This document shows, one piece after another, positions 1 through 7,806 of a stretch of DNA of 17,819 nt (position 1 is its first letter; every line of letters starts with the position of its first letter). A model generated the notes under the pieces. The model searched no databases. It was not told where the DNA came from and worked only from the letters and a program-made list of their open reading frames with translations. This DNA is from JAAYFT01 sp036562765 (GTDB lineage Bacteria; Bacillota; Clostridia; Tissierellales; Tissierellaceae), in assembly GCA_036562765.1 (NCBI GenBank), contig DATCJO010000163.1, positions 1 to 17,819 on the forward strand, given 5' to 3'. The position numbers and the translations under genes were made by a program.

Positions 1-371
1 ACCGGACGCCCGTGTTCATCCAATGCCACCATGGTGAAAAATGCTGTAAGAGCAGTTATGGGCGGCTGATCGCTGCTTAAATCCTCTACCTCTACACGCA
101 CAGCTACTTCCATAGAGCTCCTTCCCACGAATACCAGCTGACCTTTACAGGTCACTAGCTGCCCTACAAATATAGGCTGATAGAATTCCAGCTCGTCCAC
201 CCGCGCCGTCACCACATTTCTCCTGCAGTGCTTCCTGGCTACCACATATGCCGTATTGTCCATCATCTTCATTATTTCGCCGCCGTGGATATTGCCAGCC
301 GGGTTGGCCTGCTCCGGCAGTACGATCTGCGACATTACGGTCCTTGAATATGAGACAGGTTTTGCTTCCAC
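1..371 (-). CDS. Acyl-CoA thioesterase, HotDog fold (3' end cut by window edge)
   Basis: Reading the minus strand leftward gives an open frame that runs off the left edge. It starts in a cluster of GTG codons at 380, 374 and 371. GTG at 371 is preferred because AGAGGTGA (384-377) lies 5 bases upstream; an in-frame TGA at 392-390 excludes a longer protein. The protein carries NPAGNIHGGEIMKMMDN, which matches the N-P-x-G-x-x-x-G-G...D motif at the start of the central HotDog helix in COG1607 acyl-CoA hydrolases (YkhA/YciA/ACOT type). Later strands (TARVDELEFYQPIFVG, FVGRSSMEVAVRVE) also fit. The family hydrolyses acyl-CoA to free acid and CoA in the cytoplasm, usually as a hexamer. About 123 codons are present; family members are roughly 150-170 residues, so about the last quarter is missing. 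It is divergent from the GNAT gene and has no evident link with the sugar operon. Confidence 0.88.
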   Translation of the reverse strand, partial: MEAKPVSYSRTVMSQIVLPEQANPAGNIHGGEIMKMMDNTAYVVARKHCRRNVVTARVDELEFYQPIFVGQLVTCKGQLVFVGRSSMEVAVRVEVEDLSSDQPPITALTAFFTMVALDEHGRP

Positions 372-513
372 CACTATCACCTCTGCATATCAGTTTGTTT
401 AACGCTCGTCATAGTTCTTAGTTTGTGTCACTTTCATCTGGCTAAAATAGTGCTAAGCCTAAAAATCTTTCCTCGCTGCAAAACTTTAAATATTGAGTTG
501 GCCTATGCTAAGA

Positions 514-542
514 ATTATATACCATGGAGATAAAAATTTAAA
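514..542 (-). promoter_or_regulatory. Candidate promoter for the thioesterase gene
   Basis: On the minus strand there is a -35 box TTTAAA (542-537, 4 of 6 matches to TTGACA), a 17-base spacer, and a perfect -10 box TATAAT (519-514). Transcription would begin near 507 and give a leader of about 135 bases before the start codon at 371. No riboswitch-like structure was recognised in that leader. The call rests on sigma-A consensus matching only. Confidence 0.5.
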
Positions 543-565
543 CGGGCATTTGCGTTTTAACGTCA

Positions 566-594
566 TTGACATGGATCTTTACATGGTGTATCTT
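566..594 (+). promoter_or_regulatory. Candidate promoter for the GNAT gene
   Basis: A perfect TTGACA (566-571) is followed after 17 bases by TATCTT (589-594, 4 of 6 matches to TATAAT). Transcription would start near 601, giving a leader of about 85 bases. A second, weaker plus-strand pair lies upstream: TTGAGT (493-498), 17 bases, then TATATA (516-521). Together with the minus-strand promoter at 514-542 these explain the gene-free stretch 372-685 as a divergent promoter region; nothing else was seen in it. Confidence 0.5.
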
Positions 595-685
595 AGATTT
601 TGTATACTTGAAGCATTCAAATAAATAGTTCAAGCAACCGAAAGCATACTGTAACCATTAAACGCACAGGGAAGGTGAAAGCAAA

Positions 686-1138
686 TTGCAGATTAAATGG
701 CTAAAAGGTACCGATGACCTTACAGACGCATATAAGATACGCTTCAAGGTGTTTATAGAAGAACAAAACGTACCTGCCGACCTTGAGGTAGACGACATCG
801 ATGGCATCGCGCATCACGTCGTAGTATATCAGGATGGCATTCCCGTGGGAACGGGCAGGGTATTTGAGCAGGGCGGCCGGTATTATCTGGGTCGGATCGC
901 CGTTCTGAAGGAGTACAGAAAGCAACACATAGGCTCCCTCATAGTCAAGCTGCTGCTCCAAAAAGCCTTTGAATGGGGCGCAGAGGAAGTGCACATCCAC
1001 GCCCAGACCTCTGCACTGGAATTTTACAAAAAATTAGGGTTCATCCCTTATGGCGAACCCTATGATGAAGCCGGAATTAGGCATATCAGCATGGTGGCTT
1101 ATAGAAATATAAACATAAATTCATCCAACGATCCCTGA
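686..1138 (+). CDS. GNAT-family N-acetyltransferase (YjcF/ElaA-like)
   Basis: A 150-residue protein, normal length for this small family (COG2153-like). It transfers an acetyl group from acetyl-CoA to an amine; the substrate of this subgroup is generally unknown. The start is TTG at 686, supported by GGGAAGGTGA (669-678) 7 bases upstream. Visible GNAT parts are the N-terminal YKIRFKVFIEEQNVP, found in YjcF-type proteins, motif A with the acetyl-CoA pyrophosphate loop at residues 77-84 (YRKQHIGS, where the first glycine of R-x-x-G-x-G is histidine), and motif B with FYKKLGF near residues 113-119 followed by a GI-H pattern. It is convergent with the sugar operon: its stop codon overlaps the last 18 bases of the permease gene at 1121. 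Its DNA also contains the operon's probable terminator on the opposite strand. Base composition is GC-richer than in the operon. Confidence 0.9.
   Translation: MQIKWLKGTDDLTDAYKIRFKVFIEEQNVPADLEVDDIDGIAHHVVVYQDGIPVGTGRVFEQGGRYYLGRIAVLKEYRKQHIGSLIVKLLLQKAFEWGAEEVHIHAQTSALEFYKKLGFIPYGEPYDEAGIRHISMVAYRNININSSNDP
1028..1062 (-). terminator. Intrinsic terminator of the sugar operon, inside the GNAT coding region
   Basis: On the minus strand UAGGGUUC (1062-1055) can pair with GAACCCUA (1042-1035), a perfect 8-bp stem with a 12-base loop. It is followed by one A and then six U (1033-1028). It begins 58 bases past the stop of the last operon gene, in the right orientation to end its transcript. The same bases encode the conserved KKLGF...GEP segment of the GNAT protein, so the A-run comes from two AAA lysine codons. 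In the plus direction no U-run follows the stem. Confidence 0.65.
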
Positions 1139-2131
1139 CCGTTCGAAATTTTCAACTAATTTTTTCTGGACTATAAAATAAACTATTAATAGCGGCAGCA
1201 TATATAATATAGTAGCAGCTTGTTTTACAGCATCAAAGGCAAAAGTAGTAGTTCCCGCTACACCATACCAAACATTTAAAGCTCGCAAAACATTATTAAC
1301 ATTTGCAGATGAAAATGTATTTGTCAACATAAGACTTAAATACGGGCCATCTGGATGGAAATATGAGGTATAATATGTGTCTCCGTAATTCCAGACAAAC
1401 GCCAGTGTTGATACCACAACCATAGCCGGGATTGCATTAGGAATTGCAATCCTGTAATAAGTTTTATGAAATCCACATCCATCAATCAATGCTGCTTCCT
1501 CTAACTCTGTTGGTAAGCCTTTAAAAAACTGCCTGAAGATAAATACGAAAAGGCTTTGTTTTACACCAAACCCCAAAAACGCTATTATATACAAAGTATA
1601 AGGTTTATTTATTAAATCCAAAGTAGTACCTCTTATCAACCTTATAATCCCAAAGATATCAAAATTTTTAAAATAGAGATACTGAGATATCAACAGAGAT
1701 TGTGGTGGCACTATAAATGTAACTATTACGACGAAAAATATAAAATTACTACCTCTAAACTTTACTCTGGCCAACGCATATCCCGTCATAGCAGATATAA
1801 AAGTCTGTATCACAGTAATTATAGTAGCATAACCAAGAGATTGAAAGATGATCCTCACATCTTTATATATAAACCTTATAGCTGCTTTAAAGCTTAATAC
1901 CGACCTTTTTATAGGAATCCAAATAACGTCTGGATTGCCCAGATCCTCTAAATCACAAAAAACCATTGGCAATGTTTTAAGTAATGGATATAGGATTGAA
2001 AAACACATCCCGATAATTAAAGAGGCAAATAAAATTTTGTATACACAGTTTAACAACTTCTGTTTTATGTTTATACTGTAAACACTAAGAAGCTCTAAAT
2101 TTTTGCCATTAAAGGTTTTTATGAGTTTCAT
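1121..2131 (-). CDS. Carbohydrate ABC transporter permease, MalG/UgpE-type (second pair)
   Basis: A 336-residue polytopic inner-membrane protein of the binding-protein-dependent transport family (BPD_transp_1). About six hydrophobic segments are visible, starting near residues 31-51. The cytoplasmic EAA loop that docks on the ATPase is at residues 210-236 (EEAALIDGCGFHK then IPNAIPA), which is the MalG-like form E-A-A-x-x-D-G. It is longer than the usual 270-300 residues; the extra length lies mainly before the core, at residues 52-95, and around residues 160-180. Its ATG overlaps the stop of the partner permease by 4 bases (ATGA), which suggests translational coupling. It is the last gene of the operon and ends 18 bases inside the convergent GNAT gene. 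The substrate cannot be deduced beyond an oligosaccharide. Confidence 0.9.
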   Translation of the reverse strand: MKLIKTFNGKNLELLSVYSINIKQKLLNCVYKILFASLIIGMCFSILYPLLKTLPMVFCDLEDLGNPDVIWIPIKRSVLSFKAAIRFIYKDVRIIFQSLGYATIITVIQTFISAMTGYALARVKFRGSNFIFFVVIVTFIVPPQSLLISQYLYFKNFDIFGIIRLIRGTTLDLINKPYTLYIIAFLGFGVKQSLFVFIFRQFFKGLPTELEEAALIDGCGFHKTYYRIAIPNAIPAMVVVSTLAFVWNYGDTYYTSYFHPDGPYLSLMLTNTFSSANVNNVLRALNVWYGVAGTTTFAFDAVKQAATILYMLPLLIVYFIVQKKLVENFERSGIVG

Positions 2132-3030
2132 TCTGATTTTACACCACCTTTTCTACCCAATATTAACAACATAATGCCTAAATCTAAAAGAATGTTTAGC
2201 ATATATACCATTGACAATGCAGAACCAGTACCAATATTGTTTTTTCTAAATGCAAACCAATATATCTCATTCGTTATTGGTGAAGCTAAGAATAGATCAA
2301 CAAAAGTATACACTAATACAAACAAACTTACATTTGAAAGCATAGGCAAAGTTATCTTCCAGAATATATCATAATTGTTTGCCCCTTCTATTTTAGCGAC
2401 CTCATACAACGAAGGATTAATGGACTGTAATCCTGCTAGATAGATTAGAGTTTGTACGCCTGCTTTCGATATCAGATTAAAAACATTGGAAATTACACCC
2501 GATATAAACTGAGTCACGTTGGGAGGTAAAAACGTATACAGTATTAATATTTCCATTAGTTCTGAATTATCTAGAAAACTGCTAAGTGCATTATCTATAA
2601 TATCACCGCCAGTATATATGGTTAAATGATTAATAACTACTTGAATTCCCAAAACTATAGGCAGAAAAAATATAACCCTTACCACACTTCTTCCCTTATA
2701 ATTTGCATTAACAAGGAGTGCCATAAATAAGCTAAAAACTACGATAAGAGGAGTATTTACAAATATATTAATATTTTCCTCTAAAAAAATCCTCGCAAAC
2801 TGCATGTTATTGCTTGAAACTTCGGTTCTAAATAAATCAATGTAATTCTTGGTGCCAATAAATTCTAATTCCATTCCGCCTCTTTTACCAACTGAAACGA
2901 TATTAAATGAGTATATCATAGTATTTATTACAGGCATAATGAAAAACACCAGAAATCCTACCAACCATGGGGATAAAAATAACCATGCATTTAATTTTCG
3001 AGAAGTAGAATAACTTATTTTTTTCTTCAT
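2128..3030 (-). CDS. Sugar ABC transporter permease, MalF/UgpA-type (second pair)
   Basis: A 300-residue membrane protein starting with a basic cytoplasmic tail and a first membrane helix at about residues 15-40. The UgpA/MalF-type EAA loop is at residues 208-217 (LYEVAKIEGA), followed by ITLPML. The ATG at 3030 has GGGAGG a few bases upstream. It should form a heterodimer with the following permease, whose ATG overlaps its stop codon. The gene lies 19 bases after the DUF5696 gene. It is distinct in sequence from the other UgpA-type permease of this operon at 8717-9661, so the two pairs are not a recent tandem duplication. The segment 40-60 contains an unusual GKRGGMELEFIG stretch before the conserved G-x-x-N-Y motif. 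Confidence 0.9.
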   Translation of the reverse strand: MKKKISYSTSRKLNAWLFLSPWLVGFLVFFIMPVINTMIYSFNIVSVGKRGGMELEFIGTKNYIDLFRTEVSSNNMQFARIFLEENINIFVNTPLIVVFSLFMALLVNANYKGRSVVRVIFFLPIVLGIQVVINHLTIYTGGDIIDNALSSFLDNSELMEILILYTFLPPNVTQFISGVISNVFNLISKAGVQTLIYLAGLQSINPSLYEVAKIEGANNYDIFWKITLPMLSNVSLFVLVYTFVDLFLASPITNEIYWFAFRKNNIGTGSALSMVYMLNILLDLGIMLLILGRKGGVKSE

Positions 3031-3049
3031 TCTGTTCCCTCCCTAAACC

Positions 3050-5659
3050 TTATGGCCAAATCCGGTATCCAAGCGGTTCAATGACGTTACCATCTACAGT
3101 AACGGGATATCTGTTATAATTGACAATTACGCTAACTCCTGAAGCATACTTTGTCATAAATACATTCTCCTGAAGCATCTGATGATCTACTATTTCCTTT
3201 GATTTTATCTTATTCCAAACATTTTTGTACTCTCTATAAACATCAAAAATAGTATCTTTAAGTTTACTGTATTGAGCGAAAAAGTAATGAGAAAAACTTG
3301 TATTCTTCAACAAATCTACCGTTTTACCGGATATAATGAATTTAGGATGACTACCTAATTCTATAGCTTGCAAGATATAATATCTGATATCCTCTTTAGA
3401 CATATTCACATCTAATGTTGTATATTCAACTATTCCATTCATAACTAATTGTCTAAAAGGTATAGAACAGTACATCGTACCAAAATCACTGCTTTCCCTT
3501 GAAACATTGAGTGCATATTTGCCATATACCATTCTATCAATATTTGGATTGTTTAAAGCAAGAGTTTTAATTCCAGACAATTTAGTTAACCCCTCTTGGA
3601 TAATAGCATTTGCCTTAAGGGGATCTATCATTTCTTGAGGGTTGTAATTAGCATAATACACATTTCCTATATCATGCAAACATATATTACCAAATGCTTC
3701 TGTACTTTTAATAAATCCCTCTACCAAACTTGTAAAATATAAGGGGTTTACGATAAAATATCTATTACTCAATCTATTAAACCGTCCTGTTGCCAAATTA
3801 TATCCCATTATTTCCTGTGGCTTTCCGTTAAAACCATATATTGCATGTTTTCTAGCTTTAAAACCATTGCCTTTCTGATAAACTTTGGTTAATTCCACCC
3901 CTGCGAAAAATTCATCTCCACTATGTGAGATAAAATCCATCAATCTTTGAAGCTCGGAAAGTTTTCCGTTTTCTTTAACCAAGTTCACTGTATTCATCAA
4001 ATAATTGTTTATCCCTGAATTAAAAATACCATTATATATTATTACCTTATTTTCAATGGATTCCATATCCTTCAAAATATTCATCAACTCATTATAAGTT
4101 GTCATAGATATTACCCTATCATAAGGTACCCCTAAAAATCTATCTTCTATAGTTAGAGCCCCAATTACCTCAAAAAATAATTTCGGTTTATTATCATAAC
4201 TAACGTTAATATCATATCTTTTTACTAAATAATCTCTATATTCTTTCGCCATATTGAAATAAGAAGCATCCTGTGGAAATAACTTATATCTTATACAAAA
4301 ATCCATATCAATATTATCGGTGGTCACCAAATACCTGGCATCATTGGAGCTATATGGTCCAAAAACTTTTACGCGTGAATATTGAACGGTATCAAAAGAA
4401 GCAAAAACCTTATTATAGGGTAACCCGCCTGTCTCCGCTATTTTCGTTCCCAATTTTACATTTATATAAGCAGTATGGGCTCCGTTCTCAATGATACCCA
4501 TAAACCCCTGCATTTGAGATTTTTGATTTCTAAACATCATCCCAAATACAGGCATATGCAATTCTTCTCCGTACTCAGGCATATCATAGACAGTATTATA
4601 ATACGTATTGTTATAAACTGGCCTAGAATACTCAGGATACTTCTCATCAAAAGTATTTATCTTGAACAGCGCACCACTTCCATCGGGTACTAATATATAA
4701 CCTTCTTCAAACTCGTTTGCAGAAACCAAGCCAAAATTCGGTAACACTATAACATTCTGGAGAACATAAAAATCGTTTCTGGCTTTTATCTCATAGGTTG
4801 GTATTCGTACAACCATGTCGTCATTTTCAAGTAAAACTTCCATCACTATTTTGAATTCTGGATATTCAGTGATATCCACCGTTATACCAAACTCCTGGCT
4901 ATCCTGAATAAGCATTTCTGTCGTATATCCAACTTCTTGAGCAAGTTCTATTAACAAGTTAACCACCGAAGCAGATGGAGAGCCTGCAAATTTATTATAA
5001 TAGCAATTGTTCTGCTGATCCTTTTCATATACCAGGTTCAAAGCGCTCTTATATCGCTCAGCTTTTTCTTTACTTAGAGTTCCCTCAGCAACTTTTTGAT
5101 CTATCTTATCCAAAAACGCTTCCTCAAATCGTTCAATTGATATTTTTTGTGGCATATATTCATTTAAATTGTGTGAAGTCGATCGCATAAAATTAAACTC
5201 AATTCTTACTCCATTTTTAATTTTGTAAATTTCATAATTGCCATCACTTATACAATATTTAAAAGCCGACCATTCATATATCTGGCTATCTTTACCTAGA
5301 AATTTAATAATAAGAGGAGATTTTTCATTCTCTGTAGCTTTATCATCGTCAAAAATAGTATTCCATTCAGCACCAGTTTTTACATCCTCAATTTTTATAT
5401 TTAAAGTAGAACTATCTATATACATCCTTTTGGTTGGCGTACTAGCAACCAGTATTTCCCCACTATTTGCAGGTATTGTCTCTATAACCTCGGATATACC
5501 CAGTGGAGTAATTTTAGGGACGCTTCCCTTTTCCAATTCACTTCTCCCTATAGTCAAAACTCCTAACAAAAACGATACTGCCAGTATTACAGAAAATACC
5601 TTAATTAGTTTTATGTTGTTAATTCGCTCTTTCAATATAGAAATCCTAATTTCTCTCAT
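3050..5659 (-). CDS. Membrane-anchored DUF5696 protein, possible glycosidase-like enzyme
   Basis: An 869-residue protein. A basic N-terminus is followed by one membrane helix at about residues 19-38, with no lipobox cysteine, so the rest is probably outside the cell and anchored by an uncleaved signal. Residues 66-460 are beta-rich and include VPDGSGALF (324-332) and the PVFGMM...FMGIIENGA region, which I recognise as typical of DUF5696. Residues about 490-780 have the spacing of an alpha/beta barrel, with a strand-end acidic motif LHDIGN (661-666). Residues 832-868 resemble the small C-terminal beta domain of barrel glycosidases. My inference is a glycoside-hydrolase-like fold; no catalytic residue is proven. 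The start ATG at 5659 follows GGTGAT, which lies at the end of the YIP1 gene, 6 bases away. Genes of this family sit beside sugar ABC permeases and YIP1 genes, as here. Confidence 0.8.
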   Translation of the reverse strand: MREIRISILKERINNIKLIKVFSVILAVSFLLGVLTIGRSELEKGSVPKITPLGISEVIETIPANSGEILVASTPTKRMYIDSSTLNIKIEDVKTGAEWNTIFDDDKATENEKSPLIIKFLGKDSQIYEWSAFKYCISDGNYEIYKIKNGVRIEFNFMRSTSHNLNEYMPQKISIERFEEAFLDKIDQKVAEGTLSKEKAERYKSALNLVYEKDQQNNCYYNKFAGSPSASVVNLLIELAQEVGYTTEMLIQDSQEFGITVDITEYPEFKIVMEVLLENDDMVVRIPTYEIKARNDFYVLQNVIVLPNFGLVSANEFEEGYILVPDGSGALFKINTFDEKYPEYSRPVYNNTYYNTVYDMPEYGEELHMPVFGMMFRNQKSQMQGFMGIIENGAHTAYINVKLGTKIAETGGLPYNKVFASFDTVQYSRVKVFGPYSSNDARYLVTTDNIDMDFCIRYKLFPQDASYFNMAKEYRDYLVKRYDINVSYDNKPKLFFEVIGALTIEDRFLGVPYDRVISMTTYNELMNILKDMESIENKVIIYNGIFNSGINNYLMNTVNLVKENGKLSELQRLMDFISHSGDEFFAGVELTKVYQKGNGFKARKHAIYGFNGKPQEIMGYNLATGRFNRLSNRYFIVNPLYFTSLVEGFIKSTEAFGNICLHDIGNVYYANYNPQEMIDPLKANAIIQEGLTKLSGIKTLALNNPNIDRMVYGKYALNVSRESSDFGTMYCSIPFRQLVMNGIVEYTTLDVNMSKEDIRYYILQAIELGSHPKFIISGKTVDLLKNTSFSHYFFAQYSKLKDTIFDVYREYKNVWNKIKSKEIVDHQMLQENVFMTKYASGVSVIVNYNRYPVTVDGNVIEPLGYRIWP

Positions 5660-5665
5660 ATTCTA

Positions 5666-6274
5666 TCACCATCTTCTTAAAAATTCAGTAAAAATTGTAA
5701 TAACAAAGTTTATTGTCTTGCTCATAATTGTAATATAAAGCATAAGCAAAAACACAATTATTACAGTTGCAATGAAAGTTCCTATCAACATTAATATATT
5801 TGAGAAAACTGTATATTCGTGTATCACACAAAGCCCGGTAAAGACTAAAAAACAAAACCATAACGTCCCTATTGAAGTAAACGCTATTAACAGAGGAACT
5901 TCTTCACTTATTACGAAATTACTTAATATCACGCCCGCTAAGTCAAATACGATTTTAGGGAATAAAGCGTAACATACAACTGTGTAAATATCACCTATTG
6001 TACCGCTGCCTTCAAATAAAGAGGTTACACTCCAGTTGCTAACAACAAAAAGCAATATTGGAAATAATGCTAATAGGAAAATCCTTATACTATTCATCAT
6101 AAAAATTGGGTTATTATTTATAATGAATCCTGTATATTGGTAGGATATAATCTGCACTATGCCGTATAAAAACAGCAATATAGTAGCTACCAAATATCTC
6201 TTACTTGTCTCTAATTTAAGCTGATAATACCCATCAAAAGGGTGAAAAATCACATGTACCAATTGTCTTATCAT
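5666..6274 (-). CDS. YIP1-family integral membrane protein
   Basis: A 202-residue protein with about five hydrophobic segments (roughly residues 27-47, 58-80, 92-117, 127-150 and 158-195). It opens with the HPFDGYYQLK motif after a short basic stretch, typical of bacterial YIP1-domain proteins, and has the loop GSGTIGDIYTVVCYALFP, matching the family's conserved middle part. Bacterial members have no settled biochemical role; in Gram-positive sugar loci they occur beside DUF5696 genes and permeases, which suggests an accessory role in the membrane. Only ATG at 6274 is sensible as a start; GGGAGG lies about 12 bases upstream, a rather long spacing. The gene ends 6 bases before the DUF5696 gene, whose ribosome-binding site is inside its last codons, so the two are probably translated together. 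Confidence 0.78.
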   Translation of the reverse strand: MIRQLVHVIFHPFDGYYQLKLETSKRYLVATILLFLYGIVQIISYQYTGFIINNNPIFMMNSIRIFLLALFPILLFVVSNWSVTSLFEGSGTIGDIYTVVCYALFPKIVFDLAGVILSNFVISEEVPLLIAFTSIGTLWFCFLVFTGLCVIHEYTVFSNILMLIGTFIATVIIVFLLMLYITIMSKTINFVITIFTEFLRRW

Positions 6275-6294
6275 GTATAAACCAAGCCTCCCGT

Positions 6295-6318
6295 TTATAA
6301 CGATAATTATAACGATAA
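6295..6318. repeat. Perfect tandem repeat, 2 x 12 bp
   Basis: The unit TTATAACGATAA occurs twice head to tail (6295-6306 and 6307-6318) in the 54-bp gap between the NHL/TPR gene and the YIP1 gene, just upstream of the YIP1 ribosome-binding site. On the minus strand the junction contains TATAAT, but no acceptable -35 box is found 16-18 bases upstream. It could be a protein-binding site, a leader element, or chance in AT-rich DNA. Confidence 0.55.
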
Positions 6319-6328
6319 TACTAAAAGT

Positions 6329-7789
6329 TCACCTGGTATTCTCTAATTTCCTAACATTTTTAATATGTTGACACTCCGAATAGATTATATACACAACGAA
6401 TATTAAAAACAAAGTTACAAACCATATAAAGTTTTCTTGTATAATCAAATTCCTATATCCGCTATAGGCCTTTGAATAATATTCTTTATCATTTCCCAAT
6501 TTAAGATAATACATAGCTTCCTCATATCTATCTTGCATAAGCAAATTCCTACCAATACCTACATATGCCACATCATAATTGGAATTCATCGCTAAAGCCT
6601 TTTCAAATAATTCAGCAGCTTCCTCCCATCTACCGTGATAATAACTCTCTACCGCACCTAATGCAACTTCACCAAATCGTGTTGGATGAAATATAAAAGC
6701 CTTTACCAATTTTTTATCTGTCACAATAAGCGTCCTCCCATCCCAGGCAATACTAGTAGGCTCTTGAAAACTTCCTTTACTATATCCCAACCCTCCAAAT
6801 ATATTCAACAAATCTCCATCAAAGCTGTAAATAAATATTCTTCCATTCGCCTTATCTAGTAAAGCATACGCTCCAAAATCTGAGACAGCTATATCTACAA
6901 ACATACTTGGGGTCTGATCTTCAGTGTGTATTAAATCTCCTACTATTTTATCTGCCCTTCTCAAAACATTTTCTCCTTTAGCATTCAATCTAAAAACCTT
7001 GTGTACTGCCGCCGAATCAGAAGTTGTAGCATATATAAAACCTTCTTGATCAATATCTATGTTATTAAATGAGGGAGCATATACCTTCCTGATCTTCTCT
7101 TTTTGAACTTCGGAAGCAAGATTTTTCCAGAAATACTCTATTATACTTGTACGCGGTTTATTAACTCCGAAATATCTTGAAAAACTTCCATCACTATTTA
7201 ATTCAATTATTCCTTCGCGTCCACCCTGCACCACTGCATATATTCTTCCGGCATTATCTACAACAATTTTCGATGGCCTAAAAACCGTAACTCCAACCAT
7301 ATTGCTTGGTCTTTCAATTATCTTCTTTAAATAATACTTCTGGTTGTCTAGGACTATAATTCGCTCTCCTCCTGTATCAGCTATATATATTTCCCCCGTA
7401 TCCTCTTTTACAAAGACGCCTTCGGGATTTTTTAAAATTAACTGCGTATTGGTCTCAGGATCCACTACAATTTTGTTCTCCTCGTTTCTAATTACTTTTA
7501 TAGATGCCAGTAAATTTTTCCCCTCATCAAATATATTAAGGCGGCTTTCGACCGAGTCAATTAAATATATTTTACCGTTACTGACATATACATCATCTAA
7601 ACTCATTAACGGTATATTCCCCGTATCAGACCTATCAATGATATCTACAAGTTCAAAGGCAGGAATACTTTTTTGTGGGAATCCCCAGCAGTCATATATA
7701 TAATTAGTTTCAAATGTGTGTTCTGCTTTTACGTATACTGGTACAATGAGGCAAATCAATATTGCAATTAATGTCGATAAAAGTTTCAT
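6329..7789 (-). CDS. Exported NHL beta-propeller / TPR protein with C-terminal membrane anchor
   Basis: The start is taken as ATG at 7789: AAGGAGGTG lies just upstream, whereas the longer frame from GTG at 7810 would place that site inside the coding region. The protein is then 486 residues. Residues 1-22 are a signal peptide with cleavage after VKA. Residues about 25-370 form NHL-type propeller blades, seen as repeats of the kind IYLIDSVESRLNIFD, IYIADTGGERIIVLD, IYAVVQGGREGIIELN and IFIYSFDGDLLNIFG. Residues about 375-440 hold one or two TPR-like helical hairpins (GRWEEAAELFEKALAMN). Residues 453-471 are a membrane helix followed by a basic tail, which implies that the propeller and TPR part lie outside the cell. 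NHL propellers bind proteins, glycans or act as lactonases; no catalytic set is evident here, so a scaffold or sensor role is inferred. It sits between the first permease pair and the YIP1 gene. Confidence 0.82.
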   Translation of the reverse strand: MKLLSTLIAILICLIVPVYVKAEHTFETNYIYDCWGFPQKSIPAFELVDIIDRSDTGNIPLMSLDDVYVSNGKIYLIDSVESRLNIFDEGKNLLASIKVIRNEENKIVVDPETNTQLILKNPEGVFVKEDTGEIYIADTGGERIIVLDNQKYYLKKIIERPSNMVGVTVFRPSKIVVDNAGRIYAVVQGGREGIIELNSDGSFSRYFGVNKPRTSIIEYFWKNLASEVQKEKIRKVYAPSFNNIDIDQEGFIYATTSDSAAVHKVFRLNAKGENVLRRADKIVGDLIHTEDQTPSMFVDIAVSDFGAYALLDKANGRIFIYSFDGDLLNIFGGLGYSKGSFQEPTSIAWDGRTLIVTDKKLVKAFIFHPTRFGEVALGAVESYYHGRWEEAAELFEKALAMNSNYDVAYVGIGRNLLMQDRYEEAMYYLKLGNDKEYYSKAYSGYRNLIIQENFIWFVTLFLIFVVYIIYSECQHIKNVRKLENTR

Positions 7790-7806
7790 TGTTTTCACCT
7801 CCTTTT

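Noticed and set aside
1139..1170. T-rich stretch after the GNAT stop as a plus-strand terminator
   Set aside because: The only possible stem (around 1141-1156) is short, AU-rich and needs a bulge and almost no loop.
5238..5738. 166-codon plus-strand frame with hydrophobic translation
   Set aside because: It is antisense to the start of the DUF5696 gene and end of YIP1; hydrophobicity mirrors the opposite strand, and no ribosome-binding site or family match is seen.
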